DNA of 64,000 bases from CAVREM01 sp963728825 (GTDB lineage Bacteria > Acidobacteriota > Vicinamibacteria > Vicinamibacterales > CAVVIG01). This document shows positions 55,526 to 64,000 of the stretch, piece by piece. The DNA lies in the NCBI GenBank assembly GCA_963728825.1, contig CAVSLA010000004.1, positions 496,001 through 560,000 on the forward strand, read 5' to 3'. Within the stretch, counting starts at the first letter, position 1. Every line of letters starts with the position of its first letter. The notes under the pieces were generated by a model that was not told where the DNA came from, ran no database searches, and saw only the letters and a list, made by a program, of their open reading frames with translations. The position numbers and the translations under genes were made by a program.

Positions 55526-57954
55526 GACTCGGCCCTCCGCATCTGAAATGGCGTGCTCGACACAATCCCCATGACGACCGACGACCAGCGGAAGCCGCCT
55601 GGTGCCGCCTCACGGACGATGCGGCGGACCGTCGGGCGATCGTGGTACTCGATGCCGCGGCCGAGCGCGTAGGACATCAACCGCTCGGTCACGGTGTTCA
55701 CGAATTGCTCCTGACGGCCGATCAGAACGGTCTGCAGGCCGCCGAGCCCTTCGAACGTCAGGCCATCAGGCAGTGACCCCGATGCGTCGACAGGTGTGTT
55801 GGCCTCGTCACGGCGTCGGGACGTGCCGACTGCGTCGAACCGCTCGAGGGCGAAGCCGAGCGGATCCATCTGAGCGTGGCAGGTCGCGCACGCAGGATTC
55901 TCGCGATGCGTCTCGAGTCGTTCGCGCACCGACTGGCGCTGTCCGTTCGCCCCTTTGTCGCTCAGCGCCGGGACATCCGGCGGCGGTGGTGGCGGCGGCG
56001 TGCCGAGAATGTTCTCGAGCAGCCACTTGCCACGCAACACCGGCGAGGTTCGATTGGGATAAGACGTGATCGTGAGAACGCTGCCATGCCCGAGCAGGCC
56101 GCGCCGTTCCGGACCAAGCGTGACACGGCGGAACCGGCTGCCCGAGACTCCCTCCACACCGTAGTGCCGGGCCAGCCGTTCGTTGAGATAGCTGTAGTCC
56201 GCGGTCAGCAGTTCCGGGATCGCGCGATCCTCCTGGAGCTGGCTGCCGATGAACAGCTCGGTTTCCAGCCGGAAGGCGTCCCGCAGGTTTTCGTCGAAAT
56301 CAGGGAACAGGTCGGGATCCGGGACGACGTTTCGCAGGTCGCGCAGCTGCAGCCACTGGCTCGCGAAGTTTTCGATCAACGTTTTCGCCCGTGCGTCCTG
56401 CAGCATGCGCCTGACCTGCCGCTCAAGGACCTCGGGTCTCCGCAGGGTTCCCCTGGTCGCCGCATCGAGCAGCTCCTCGTCCGGGATGCTGCTCCAGAGA
56501 AAGAACGACAGGCGCGACGCGAGCTCGACGTCGCTCACTCGATAGGTGCCGCCCGCCGCCGCGCCGGATGGATCGTGTTCGATGCGGAACAGAAAGTCGG
56601 GGCTCACCAGAATCCGCTGGAGCGCCGTTTCGATGCCTGCCTCGAAGCCGTCGCGGCGGCCGATGCGATAGAACGCCAGCAGCGTGTCGACGTCGTCGTC
56701 GGTCACGGCGCGGCGATAGGCGCGGCGGGCCACAGTACGGAGAATGGTACGCGCGCACGATTGCTCACTCGACTCGGACCCGGCGCGCGGACGGCAGCTG
56801 AAGATTCTCGTCCGGCTTGGCGTGTCGCTGACGCCAGTGGCGTCGAACGGGCCTTCGATCGTGATGCTCTCCGCCGCCGGATTGCCATCGAACATCTCGT
56901 CGGTGCCGAAGCCCCAGCCGGTACGCGGCGGTTGCGGCACGTCCTCCTGCTCCCACGCGCGTCGAACGAACGTCACACCCAGCGACTGCGTGCCGGCTCT
57001 GACCGGGACCCGGACTTCGAGGCCCTCGTCGGCGTGGTTGGCGTACTGCTCCCATTCGGGGTTCCAGGTGAGCGTTCCGGCAAAGCTGGCCGGCGGCGGC
57101 TTCACCGCTGCGCCGCCGACCGTGAAGGTATGAACGCGCTGACGGTTCAAGCGCAGCTCGAGCTGGTGCGGATCGGCGAGGCCGCGGACGGCGTTGTAGA
57201 GGGTCTTCTGCAGGCGAATGGTGATCTTGTAGATGCCATCAGCCGGGAAGTGATGATCGATGACGGCGCCGCCGCGCGAGCCGAATGGCAGCCGCTCGCT
57301 CATGCGGTCGTCCTGCATCAGCCGTCCGGGAATGGTGTAGGTCTCGATGGCTGCCGTCGTGGTGGCACGGCCGATCGCCATGCGGCCGATCGTGCGTGCC
57401 GCCGAGAGATACCGCTCGAGCAGCGACGGCGAGAGCGACAGCACTTCCGCGTTGTTGTCGAAGCCGTGCTGATCGGTATCGTCGGTCGGCAGCAGCGAGC
57501 GGGCGTCGATCTCGACGGCCAGCAGATCGCGGACGGCGTTGGCGTATTCGGTCCGCGTCAGCCGGTGAACGACTGGCCGGCCGGGATTCGGCGACCGCAC
57601 CGCCGCTTCGTCGAGCGCGCGTTCCAGGTTCGCGACCACCGCGTCGATGGTTCCCTTGTCGGGCCGGGGCCGTCCGACCGGCGGCATCTGACCGCTGCGG
57701 AGCTTGAGCGCAACCTTTTCCCAGACCGCCGCGTTGGCGTCCACCCGACTCGCATCGGCATCGTCGAGCGTGAGACCGCCGGTGCGCAGGCGCTGATTGT
57801 GGCAGCCGATGCAATACGTGGTCAGCAGCTGACGAGTGGGATCGGCCGGCGTCACACCCGCCGGGTTCGTCGTCTGGAGAGAAGACGACGCGTAGGTCGC
57901 GGTTCCGGCGACGATGGCCGGCAGAATCGCCAGCTTGATTCGCGACATTCGCAT
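55522..57954 (-). CDS. Cytochrome-type DUF1587/DUF1592/DUF1588/DUF1585 protein
   Basis: 810 residues. ATG 57954 is chosen because a signal peptide (SRIKLAILPAIVAGTATYA) and the cytochrome domain start there; the longer reading upstream is a shadow of the ankyrin gene. Residues about 45-100 hold CIGCH (heme c) and SGQMPPVGRPRP of the Planctomycete cytochrome C domain. Then come the DUF1587, DUF1595 and DUF1592 blocks (RLTRTEYANAVRDLL, DDVDTLLAFYRIGRRDG, ELASRLSFFLWSSIPDEELL). DUF1588 has CATCHAQMDPLGFALERFDAVG, a second CXXCH, and DUF1585 closes (VTERLMSYALGRGIEYHD). The pair with DUF1552 is a known syntenic unit with no assigned reaction, probably periplasmic electron transfer. Confidence 0.92.
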   Translation of the reverse strand: MRMSRIKLAILPAIVAGTATYASSSLQTTNPAGVTPADPTRQLLTTYCIGCHNQRLRTGGLTLDDADASRVDANAAVWEKVALKLRSGQMPPVGRPRPDKGTIDAVVANLERALDEAAVRSPNPGRPVVHRLTRTEYANAVRDLLAVEIDARSLLPTDDTDQHGFDNNAEVLSLSPSLLERYLSAARTIGRMAIGRATTTAAIETYTIPGRLMQDDRMSERLPFGSRGGAVIDHHFPADGIYKITIRLQKTLYNAVRGLADPHQLELRLNRQRVHTFTVGGAAVKPPPASFAGTLTWNPEWEQYANHADEGLEVRVPVRAGTQSLGVTFVRRAWEQEDVPQPPRTGWGFGTDEMFDGNPAAESITIEGPFDATGVSDTPSRTRIFSCRPRAGSESSEQSCARTILRTVARRAYRRAVTDDDVDTLLAFYRIGRRDGFEAGIETALQRILVSPDFLFRIEHDPSGAAAGGTYRVSDVELASRLSFFLWSSIPDEELLDAATRGTLRRPEVLERQVRRMLQDARAKTLIENFASQWLQLRDLRNVVPDPDLFPDFDENLRDAFRLETELFIGSQLQEDRAIPELLTADYSYLNERLARHYGVEGVSGSRFRRVTLGPERRGLLGHGSVLTITSYPNRTSPVLRGKWLLENILGTPPPPPPPDVPALSDKGANGQRQSVRERLETHRENPACATCHAQMDPLGFALERFDAVGTSRRRDEANTPVDASGSLPDGLTFEGLGGLQTVLIGRQEQFVNTVTERLMSYALGRGIEYHDRPTVRRIVREAAPGGFRWSSVVMGIVSSTPFQMRRAES

Positions 57955-57991
57955 GGGTGCGCTTGGGTGCGGCAAGGACCGCGTAACGAAA

Positions 57992-58000
57992 TGATATGCT
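57992..58000 (+). promoter_or_regulatory. Extended -10 candidate before ankyrin gene
   Basis: TGATATGCT (TGn-TATGCT) 33 bases before the ATG at 58025, in the 70-base divergent gap with the cytochrome gene. It resembles the TGTTATACT before barrel paralog 3. No -35 box evident. Confidence 0.35.
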
Positions 58001-58024
58001 GAATCCGCCCGCAGGGAGAGTGGC

Positions 58025-59554
58025 ATGCGTCGAGCCTTGATACGCGCCGGACAGCTGCGATGGCCGATTGTCCCGATGGCAATCTTGTCGCTTGCCGTCG
58101 GCGGCGCGCCCGATTCGCGGCTTGCCGATGCCGTCGAACGGCGGGACGGCCGCACGGTCGAGACCCTGCTGCAGCGCAAAACGGGCATCAACGACCCCCA
58201 GCCCGACGGCGCAACACCCCTGCACTGGGCTGCCCACTGGGACGATGTCGCGCTCGTGCGGCGCTTGATCGCGGCGGGCGCCTCGGTCAACGCCGCCAAC
58301 GACCACGGGGTGACGTCGCTGAGCCTGTCGTGCGAGAACGCCAACCTTGCGGTGGTCGACGCGCTGCTGACCGCCGGCGCCAATCCGAACCTGACACCGT
58401 CGAGTGGCGAGACACCGCTGATGACCGCGGTGCGAAGCGGTGCGGTCGAGGTCGTGCGCGCGCTGCTGGCGCGCAAAGCCGATGTCAACGTCAAGGAGCC
58501 ATCACATCAGCAGACGGCCTTGATGTGGGCGGCCTCGCGGGGACAGGACGCGATCGTGCGCCTGCTGATCGATGCGGGCGCCGACGTCCACGCCCGCTCC
58601 CGCGTGAGACCGCGGACGGTCCAGCTCGCCACGCGCTATGGCGATCAGAACACGGTGCGCGGTGTCACCGAGATCGATCTGGGCGGATTTACGCCGTTGC
58701 TGTTCGCGGCGCGGGTCGGCAGCGTTGAGAGCGCGGCGCATCTCGTCGCCGCCGGCGCCCGCGTGAACGACGCTGCTGCAAACGGCGCCAGCCCGCTCGT
58801 TCTCGCCGCCCACAGCGGTCACGGCGCCGTGGCCGCGTACCTGCTCGAGCATGGCGCCGACCCGCACAGTGATGCGGCCGGCTATACCGCGCTCCACGCG
58901 GCGATCCTCCGGGGCGATGTCAACATCGTAGGCGCGCTCCTCGCCCGCGGTGCCAACCCGAATGTGCGGCTGGCCAAAGGCACGCCGAGCCGCTACTACA
59001 GCAAGGATTACGCGTTCAACGAAAACCTGGTCGGGGCAACGCCGCTCTGGCTGGCGGCGCGGTTCGGCGAGCCGGCGATCATGCGCGCACTCGCCGGCGC
59101 CGGCGGCGATATTCACTTCGCGATGCCCGATGGCACGACGCCGCTGATGACGGCGATCATCCCGACGCGCGGCCTGGGAACGTTTCGAGCCGGCGATCGG
59201 CGGGAGCGCTACGAGGGGCCGGCTGATGTCGCGGCGAAAGGGGACGGCGAAGACGAAGACGTCACCGTCCGGACGGTCACCGCGGCGCTGGAACTGGGTG
59301 CCGACATCAACGCGGCCAACACCGAAGGCGACACGGCGCTGCACCTTGCCGCCGGTCTGGCGCTGAATCGGGTCGTGCAGCTGCTCGTGGATCGGGGCGC
59401 CCGCCTCGACGCGAAAAACAAACGCGAGCTGACCCCGCTTGGCGCCGCGACTGCCGCACAGCTGCGAGGACAGGTCGGGGGCGTGTTCGGCATGAGCGTC
59501 GAAGAACGGAAACCCACCGCCGAGTTGCTACGCCGCCTGGGCGCTACACAGTAG
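58025..59554 (+). CDS. Secreted ankyrin-repeat protein
   Basis: 509 residues with a signal-type N-terminus (LRWPIVPMAILSLAVGGAP). It contains about 10-11 ankyrin repeats: GATPLHWAAHWDDVALVRRLIAAGASVNAAN, GETPLMTAVRSGAVEVVRALLARKADVN, GYTALHAAILRGDVNIVGALLARGANPN, and a last pair GDTALHLAAGLALNRVVQLLVDRGARLDAKN. Ankyrin stacks bind other proteins. It is divergent from and probably shares control with the DUF1552/cytochrome pair; ankyrin genes often lie beside that pair. A REP-like palindrome overlaps the stop codon at 59552-59554. Confidence 0.88.
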   Translation: MRRALIRAGQLRWPIVPMAILSLAVGGAPDSRLADAVERRDGRTVETLLQRKTGINDPQPDGATPLHWAAHWDDVALVRRLIAAGASVNAANDHGVTSLSLSCENANLAVVDALLTAGANPNLTPSSGETPLMTAVRSGAVEVVRALLARKADVNVKEPSHQQTALMWAASRGQDAIVRLLIDAGADVHARSRVRPRTVQLATRYGDQNTVRGVTEIDLGGFTPLLFAARVGSVESAAHLVAAGARVNDAAANGASPLVLAAHSGHGAVAAYLLEHGADPHSDAAGYTALHAAILRGDVNIVGALLARGANPNVRLAKGTPSRYYSKDYAFNENLVGATPLWLAARFGEPAIMRALAGAGGDIHFAMPDGTTPLMTAIIPTRGLGTFRAGDRRERYEGPADVAAKGDGEDEDVTVRTVTAALELGADINAANTEGDTALHLAAGLALNRVVQLLVDRGARLDAKNKRELTPLGAATAAQLRGQVGGVFGMSVEERKPTAELLRRLGATQ

Positions 59555-59578
59555 GCGGACCTAAGAGGTCCGCCCTAC
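59551..59578 (+). repeat. REP-like palindrome overlapping the ankyrin stop
   Basis: GTAGGCGGACCT, loop AAG, AGGTCCGCCCTAC: 9-bp stem 59554-59562 with 59566-59574. The TAG stop lies inside its left end. In reverse complement it matches the 32750 copy over 24 bases with one change, so the two are in opposite orientation. Confidence 0.7.
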
Positions 59579-59661
59579 GTACGGCCATCCGCCCCGTTGA
59601 CAAAAACGTGATCTGAGCAAGAAGCGCGGTCCTTCTCGCGTCTCTGATGAAGGAGGCGCTC

Positions 59662-60707
59662 ATGAAGTTCTGGACGCAGATAGTGGCCGCGGGCGTGCTC
59701 GTCGCGATGGCGGCGGCACCCGCCCGAGGCCAGGGAACCGGCCCGCTCACAATCGAGATGCAGCCGCTCGGGACGCTTGGGGGCGGCTCGACGCGTGCCC
59801 TCGCCATCAACGAGGCAGGCGATGTTGTTGGCGTCGGCCTTACGGCTGACGGACAGACGCAGGGATTCCTGTGGACGTCCTCATCCGGGATGGTAGGCAT
59901 CCCTCCGTTCCCCGGCGACGTGACTAGCGTGGCGTGGCAAATCAACAGCGTCGGCCAAGTGTTCGGCGTCAGCGGACCGGCCTTCGACGAAGAACAACCC
60001 GAGCGGCTTCTCATCTGGACCGGCGGCACGTCGGCCGACGGCGGCTCGATGGGCAGGTTCATGGTCGTTCGCGACGCGAACGACTCCGGCCACGTCACGG
60101 CGATTCCGTGACCGCTTTCAGATGGACGGCGGGCGACGGGATCACCGAGCTCCCTCGACTCAACAACGGCGATCATCTCGCTCATGTGGTCAACGATCGG
60201 GGCCAGGTCGGCGGCCACACCACCGAGTTCACCGACGGTGGCTTTCTCACCAGCGCCTTTCTTTGGACCGAGGAAGCCGGCATGCTCAGCCTGAACGTGC
60301 CCGGGGCGCAGTCGTCGCTTCTGTCGGCACTCGCCGGCCAGGGGATGAATAACGCTGGAGACATCGTGGGCCACGGGATTCTGGCAGACGGTTCGGCGCA
60401 GGCGGTCGTCTGGCATGTCAGAACGCGACCGCCGACGCCACAAGAGGCGATCGACGCGATCGGCGATCAGATCGGGACGCTGACCGATAACGCGACACTC
60501 GGCGAAGGCGAGGCCAACGCGCTGCAGGCCAAGCTTGACGCCGCGCTTGCCCGTCTCGACAAGGGCAAGCCGAAAGAAGCGGCGAACGCCCTCCATGCCT
60601 TCATCAATCAGCTCGAGGCGATGGTGAAGTCAGGTCGGCTCAGCGCAGCAGAGGGCGAGGCGCTCGTCGCTGCCGCTCGAGCGATCATCGGGCAAATGCA
60701 GGGGTGA
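59662..60707 (+). CDS. HAF-repeat secreted protein (frameshifted near 60100)
   Basis: About 348 residues if one missing base near 60098-60100 is restored. ATG 59662 follows AGGAGG at 59650-59655 and opens a signal peptide (FWTQIVAAGVLVAMAAAPARGQ). HAF-type repeats follow: PLGTLGGGSTRALAINEAGDVVGVGL, QGFLWTSSSGMVGIPPFPGD, then after the break SVTAFRWTAGDGITELPRL and HLAHVVNDRGQVGGHTTEF, and AFLWTEEAGMLSLNVPGAQSS. The C-terminal 90 residues are helical (EGEANALQAKLDAALARLDKGKPKEAANALHAF). HAF proteins are exported repeat proteins of unknown role. This is the one break best explained by a deletion rather than an insertion. Confidence 0.8.
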
Positions 60708-60712
60708 GCGCC

Positions 60713-60745
60713 ATGGCGTCGACGACTCCCGGTCGTCGGCGCCAT
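60713..60745. terminator. Terminator-like hairpin after HAF gene
   Basis: ATGGCGTCGACGAC (60713-60726) and GTCGTCGGCGCCAT (60732-60745) pair over 14 positions with one mismatch and a 5-base loop. It follows the HAF stop at once. No U-run follows. Confidence 0.5.
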
Positions 60746-60864
60746 CTCGTACCTCTGCGGTAGCGTCACTTATAGCCGTTTCGGCCCGTTGTGATGGCTA
60801 TTCAACATCGAGTAGAGTCGACTGCGCGGTCGAAAAACGATCGCACGAAGCGGGGGAGATGCAG

Positions 60865-61068
60865 ATGGCAGTTGCCAAGGTATCGGAGATCAGCGCGACT
60901 TCTCAAAAGAGCTTCGAGGACGCGATCCAGCAGGGCCTGACGCGTGCCGCAAAAACCCTGCGGCAGATCCGCGGCGCGTGGATCAAGGAGCAGCACGTGC
61001 GCTGTGACGGCGCCCGGATCAGCGAGTACCGGGTGAACATGATGGTCACCTTCGTCCTCGATGATTAG
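60865..61068 (+). CDS. Dodecin-family flavin-binding protein
   Basis: 67 residues, ATG 60865 with GGGGGAG 6 bases upstream; an ATG two codons earlier is possible. AVAKVSEISATSQKSFEDAIQQGL, then KTLRQIRGAWIKEQ and ISEYRVNMMVTFVLDD match dodecin throughout, including the conserved Trp and Gln that stack against the flavin. Dodecins form 12-mers that store or protect riboflavin, FMN or lumichrome in the cytosol. Length is normal. No neighbour suggests a special role. Confidence 0.93.
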   Translation: MAVAKVSEISATSQKSFEDAIQQGLTRAAKTLRQIRGAWIKEQHVRCDGARISEYRVNMMVTFVLDD

Positions 61069-61153
61069 ACATCTCGTCCGGGGCCGGCTGGTCCCTCGTC
61101 TGTGAATCCCTGCGAAAGGGTCGCGCGCGACGTGTGACATCATCTGTCCTGAG

Positions 61154-62068
61154 ATGATGGATGACTTCGCCACTGCAGAGATTCAAACCGGAGAGACCAG
61201 CATTTTCGTTCGTTCGCACGGCAGCGGACCGCCGGTCCTTTTGCTCCACGGGTTTCCAGAGACGCACCTGATGTGGCGGCGCGTGGCGCCGCTGCTCGCC
61301 CATAACTTCAGCGTGGTGTGTGCCGACCTCCGCGGCTACGGCCGGAGCGGCTGTCCGCCGGCCACACGTGATCACTCGAGCTACGCGAAGCGCGCGATGG
61401 CCCAGGACATGGTGACGGTGATGGAGCGGCTCGGATTCGAGCGCTTTTCAATCGCCGGGCACGATCGCGGCGGTCGCGTGGCCTACCGGCTGGCGCTCGA
61501 CTTTCCGGAACGCGTCGACCACCTGGCGATTCTCGACCTTCTGCCGACCGCGGCTGTGTGGGAGCGGGCCGACGCGCGGTTCGCGCTCGAGTTCTGGCCG
61601 TGGTCGCTGCTCGCGCAGGCCGAACCGCTGCCGGAGCGGGTCCTCGAGGCGGCCGGCGAAGCGATCGTCGACCACGCCCTCAGCCGCTGGGGCACACCGG
61701 CGCACGTGTTTCCTCCTGAGGTGCGGGCGGCCTACGTCGAGGCGCTGAGGGACCCCGAACACGCTCATGCCATCTGCGAGGAGTTCCGGGCAGCCGCGAC
61801 CCTCGACCGCGACCATGATCGAACGGATTGGGAAGCCGGGGTTCGAATCGCCTGTCCCACCATCGTGCTCTGGAGCGCCCGCCGCGCACTCGATCGCTGG
61901 TACGCGCAGGAGGGCGGTCCGATCGCGATCTGGCAGGGCTGGAGCGATGACGTCCAGGGTCATACCATCGGTGCGGGGCACTTCTTTCCTGAGGAAGCGC
62001 CCGAAGAGACGGCCGAAGCGCTCAACCTGTTCTTCCAGACGCGTGCGGTGCGATCGGCCGTCCCGTAA
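61154..62068 (+). CDS. Haloacetate dehalogenase-like alpha/beta hydrolase
   Basis: 304 residues. VLLLHGFPETHLMW oxyanion region, VVCADLRGYGRSGCPP with the carboxylate-binding Arg pair, GHDRGGRVAYRLALDFP with nucleophile Asp, LEFWPWSLLAQAEPLPER lid (Trp that contacts fluoride in fluoroacetate dehalogenases), and GAGHFFPEE with the catalytic His. The full set is typical of FAcD-like enzymes that split C-F or C-Cl bonds of haloacetates. A mere esterase role is possible because the Asp/His set alone does not prove dehalogenation. Cytosolic; no signal peptide. Converges with the AraC gene. Confidence 0.85.
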   Translation: MMDDFATAEIQTGETSIFVRSHGSGPPVLLLHGFPETHLMWRRVAPLLAHNFSVVCADLRGYGRSGCPPATRDHSSYAKRAMAQDMVTVMERLGFERFSIAGHDRGGRVAYRLALDFPERVDHLAILDLLPTAAVWERADARFALEFWPWSLLAQAEPLPERVLEAAGEAIVDHALSRWGTPAHVFPPEVRAAYVEALRDPEHAHAICEEFRAAATLDRDHDRTDWEAGVRIACPTIVLWSARRALDRWYAQEGGPIAIWQGWSDDVQGHTIGAGHFFPEEAPEETAEALNLFFQTRAVRSAVP

Positions 62069-62070
62069 AA

Positions 62071-63054
62071 TTACCGGGCTTCAGGCCGCGAAGTCCGTCG
62101 GCGAAGCTGTTGCTCCTTGCGCCACGCCGCCGGCGGCTTGTCGAAAGTGCGTTTGAACGCGCGGCTGAATGCTGCCTCCGACTCATAGCCCGCATCCAGC
62201 GCGATCGCGCGGATCGAGTCGTGCGACTCCTCGAGCTTGCGCGCGGCATACTGCAGACGCTGGTGCGTGAGATACCGCATCGGCGGCTCTCCCATCAGTG
62301 CCCGGAAGCGCTCGGCGAACACCGAGCGAGATGCGCCGACTTCCCGTGCGAGCTGGTCGGCGGTCCAGCGATGAGCATCGCGGCCATGCAGCAGCGACAG
62401 AGCCCGTCCGATGACTGGATCCCGCAAGCCGTTGACCCATCCCCGCTCATCCGCCGGCAACGAGGCAAGATGCCCGCGGACCGCCTCGATGAAGAGGAGC
62501 TCGGCAAGTCCGGCGAGGATCTGCGGTGAGCCTCCGGCCGATGGAAGTTGTTGTGCGGCAAACCTGAACGAGCTCTCGATCCACGCGCTGGTCGTCGCCT
62601 CGCTCACCTTCAAGGTGAACGCCGACGGCAGGATGCTCGCGATCGGGGGATTGCGCAGCTCGCTGCCGAGGAAGCCGCACAACATGCGGGTCCGCTCGCC
62701 GCCACCGCCGTAGACGATGCGAGGCGGACGGGAGTCATCGCCGGGCCGGATCAGGTGGTCGATCGTGACAGGCCTGATGTTCGGCCCGCTGCCAAGTCGA
62801 TGGCGATCGTTGCGCGTCAGCAGGATGATCTCGCCGGCCTGGACGGGTATCGTCGGGCCGTCGCCGACCTGCAGCAGCAGCCGCCCTTCGACGACGTAGT
62901 GATAGCCGATCACGTAGGCGGGCGAGACCGCGAACCGCCCGCATTCCTCCGGTCCGACCTGCGAGTGGACGCACCAGGGGGAGGTGAACTCGGCATCCAG
63001 GAAAACGCCACCCGTAAGCCGCATCGAGCGAACGAGATCCAGCAGAGCATCCAT
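62071..63054 (-). CDS. AraC-family regulator with cupin sensor
   Basis: 327 residues from ATG 63054; a TTG eight codons upstream is less likely. The N-terminal cupin_6-type domain (FTSPWCVHSQVGPEECGRFAVSPAYVIGYHYVVEGRLLLQVGDGPTIPVQAGEIILLTRND) binds an unknown ligand. The C-terminal AraC DNA-binding domain has two helix-turn-helices (WTADQLAREVGASRSVFAERFRALMGEPPMRYL; SIRAIALDAGYESEAAFSRAFKRTFDKPPAAWRK). Divergent from the homocysteine methyltransferase gene, which is a likely target. The stop is two bases from the hydrolase stop. Confidence 0.9.
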   Translation of the reverse strand: MDALLDLVRSMRLTGGVFLDAEFTSPWCVHSQVGPEECGRFAVSPAYVIGYHYVVEGRLLLQVGDGPTIPVQAGEIILLTRNDRHRLGSGPNIRPVTIDHLIRPGDDSRPPRIVYGGGGERTRMLCGFLGSELRNPPIASILPSAFTLKVSEATTSAWIESSFRFAAQQLPSAGGSPQILAGLAELLFIEAVRGHLASLPADERGWVNGLRDPVIGRALSLLHGRDAHRWTADQLAREVGASRSVFAERFRALMGEPPMRYLTHQRLQYAARKLEESHDSIRAIALDAGYESEAAFSRAFKRTFDKPPAAWRKEQQLRRRTSRPEAR

Positions 63055-63185
63055 GCCTGGAGCGACTCGGGCAAGCAATCCGGCGTTCCGGTCATTCCCC
63101 GGCCGCCCGCCAATCCGTAGCCTATATCAGACGACACGATGGGGTTGGACAGTCTTCCAATCCTCGTCTAGAAGGGATGGACATC

Positions 63186-64000
63186 ATGCGTGGCAGACCT
63201 CCATTACCGCAGCTCGCCGGTGGCCTGTTCCTGACCGACGGCGGCATCGAAACGACGCTCATCTTTCATGAAGGCGTCGAGTTGCCGTTGTTCGCCGCAT
63301 TCACGCTCCTCGGCACCGAAGCGGGCACGGCCGCCCTGCGGAGTTATTACCGGCGACACGCATCCATCGCGCGCGAACGAGGGGTCGGCTTCATCCTCGA
63401 AAGCCCGACCTGGAGGGCCAGCCCCGACTGGGCCGCACGTCTTGGCTACTCGTCCTCGGCGCTGGAGGCCGCCAATCGCGCGGCGATCGACCTGATGCAC
63501 GAGATTCGACGCGAGCTCGAGACGGACCGGTCGCCGATGGTCATCAGCGGCTGCGTTGGGCCTCGCGGCGATGGCTATCGCGCTGACGCGGTCATGACGC
63601 CTGACGCGGCACAGGCGTATCACACGGCCCAGATTCGCCTGTTCGCCCAGGCTGGCGCCGATCTGACGACCGCCGTGACGATGACCCACAGCGGCGAGGC
63701 GATCGGGGTCGCGCGCGCCGCCGTGGCGCAGGGGCTGCCGGTGGTCATCTCTTATACGGTTGAAACCGACGGACGCCTGCCGAGCGGGGAACCCCTCGAC
63801 GAAGCGATCGACGCGGTCGATCACGCGACCGGCAACGCGCCGCAGTACTTCATGATCAATTGCGCGCATCCCAGCCACTTCGACCAGGAACTGATCGCGG
63901 GTGAGCGCTGGGTCGGACGCATTCGAGGGCTGCGGGCGAATGCCTCGACGCGAAGCCATGCGGAGCTCGACGAAGCTGCCGCATTGGACGAAGGCGATCC
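63186..64000 (+). CDS. Homocysteine S-methyltransferase family protein (partial, cut by window edge)
   Basis: At least 271 residues, open at the right edge. ATG 63186 has GAAGGG 9 bases upstream; ATG 63177 is also possible. Family landmarks are FLTDGGIETTLIFHEG, RGVGFILESPTWRASPDW, SPMVISGCVGPRGDGY, MTMTHSGEAIGVARAA and MINCAHPSHF, the last with the first zinc-ligand Cys. The GGCC ligand pair would lie beyond the window. Such enzymes methylate homocysteine from S-methylmethionine or SAM. It is separated from the divergent AraC gene by 131 bases, the likely regulatory region. No membrane segment. Confidence 0.9.
   Translation, partial: MRGRPPLPQLAGGLFLTDGGIETTLIFHEGVELPLFAAFTLLGTEAGTAALRSYYRRHASIARERGVGFILESPTWRASPDWAARLGYSSSALEAANRAAIDLMHEIRRELETDRSPMVISGCVGPRGDGYRADAVMTPDAAQAYHTAQIRLFAQAGADLTTAVTMTHSGEAIGVARAAVAQGLPVVISYTVETDGRLPSGEPLDEAIDAVDHATGNAPQYFMINCAHPSHFDQELIAGERWVGRIRGLRANASTRSHAELDEAAALDEGD

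Noticed and set aside
57955..58494. Upstream extension of the DUF1592-type cytochrome
   Set aside because: It overlaps the ankyrin gene antisense and lacks domain content, while a signal peptide begins at 57954.

Overview
The window is high-GC DNA from a Gram-negative soil-type bacterium. The best guess is an Acidobacteriota member of the Vicinamibacteria type. This rests on family content (paired DUF1552/DUF1592-type proteins, many Ser/Thr kinases, BACON and HAF-repeat proteins, quinoprotein dehydrogenase), not on a marker gene. No rRNA, tRNA, CRISPR array or complete insertion sequence was seen.

Layout. (1) 1-14.0 kb, all plus strand: the end of a type VI secretion ClpV ATPase, then a TPR-methyltransferase, VgrG spike, DUF1360 protein, small phage-like protein, pentapeptide-repeat protein, HEAT-repeat protein, PAAR tip, Rhs toxin with a Cys-rich HNH-like C-terminus, SUKH-WD40 putative immunity protein, a tiny membrane protein, a papain-fold amidase candidate and a possible second small toxin. 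(2) 14.2-23.7 kb: outer-membrane barrel, BACON lipoprotein and two transmembrane Ser/Thr kinases. (3) 23.7-33.9 kb: radical SAM enzyme, polyprenyl-phosphate sugar synthase-like GT2, carbamoyltransferase, GT-C transferase, barrel, Thr-rich PKD lipoprotein, a second GT-C protein and an FHA-lytic transglycosylase fusion. (4) 33.9-40.6 kb, minus strand: PP2C, LuxR regulator, PP2C, Ser/Thr kinase, FHA-repeat protein and a secreted protein, tightly packed. (5) 40.7-47.4 kb: a fourth kinase, a third GT-C protein, a Thr-rich cytochrome-type lipoprotein and a third barrel. (6) 47.4-54.1 kb: broken arginase, heavily frameshifted quinoprotein dehydrogenase, two paralogous poly-proline lipoproteins and a secreted epoxide hydrolase. 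(7) 54.2-64 kb: DUF1552 and cytochrome DUF1592-type pair, ankyrin protein, HAF-repeat protein, dodecin, haloacetate dehalogenase-like hydrolase, AraC regulator and a homocysteine S-methyltransferase cut by the window edge.

The strongest system-level reading is a phospho-signalling and envelope-modification island next to a T6SS effector island. Three of four kinases end in the same predicted extracytoplasmic NTF2-like domain. Modules of a GT-C transferase, a Thr-rich lipoprotein and a paralogous outer-membrane barrel recur, and the only polyprenyl-P-sugar synthase candidate lies beside the first. This could be a dedicated protein O-glycosylation and surface-display system, which is an inference.

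A caution for every reader: at least seven genes carry a single-base frameshift, nearly all +1, beside otherwise intact homologous sequence. The 46.8-50.3 kb segment is especially bad. Assembly insertion errors are the simplest explanation for most of these, so coordinates of frameshifted genes are given across the break.
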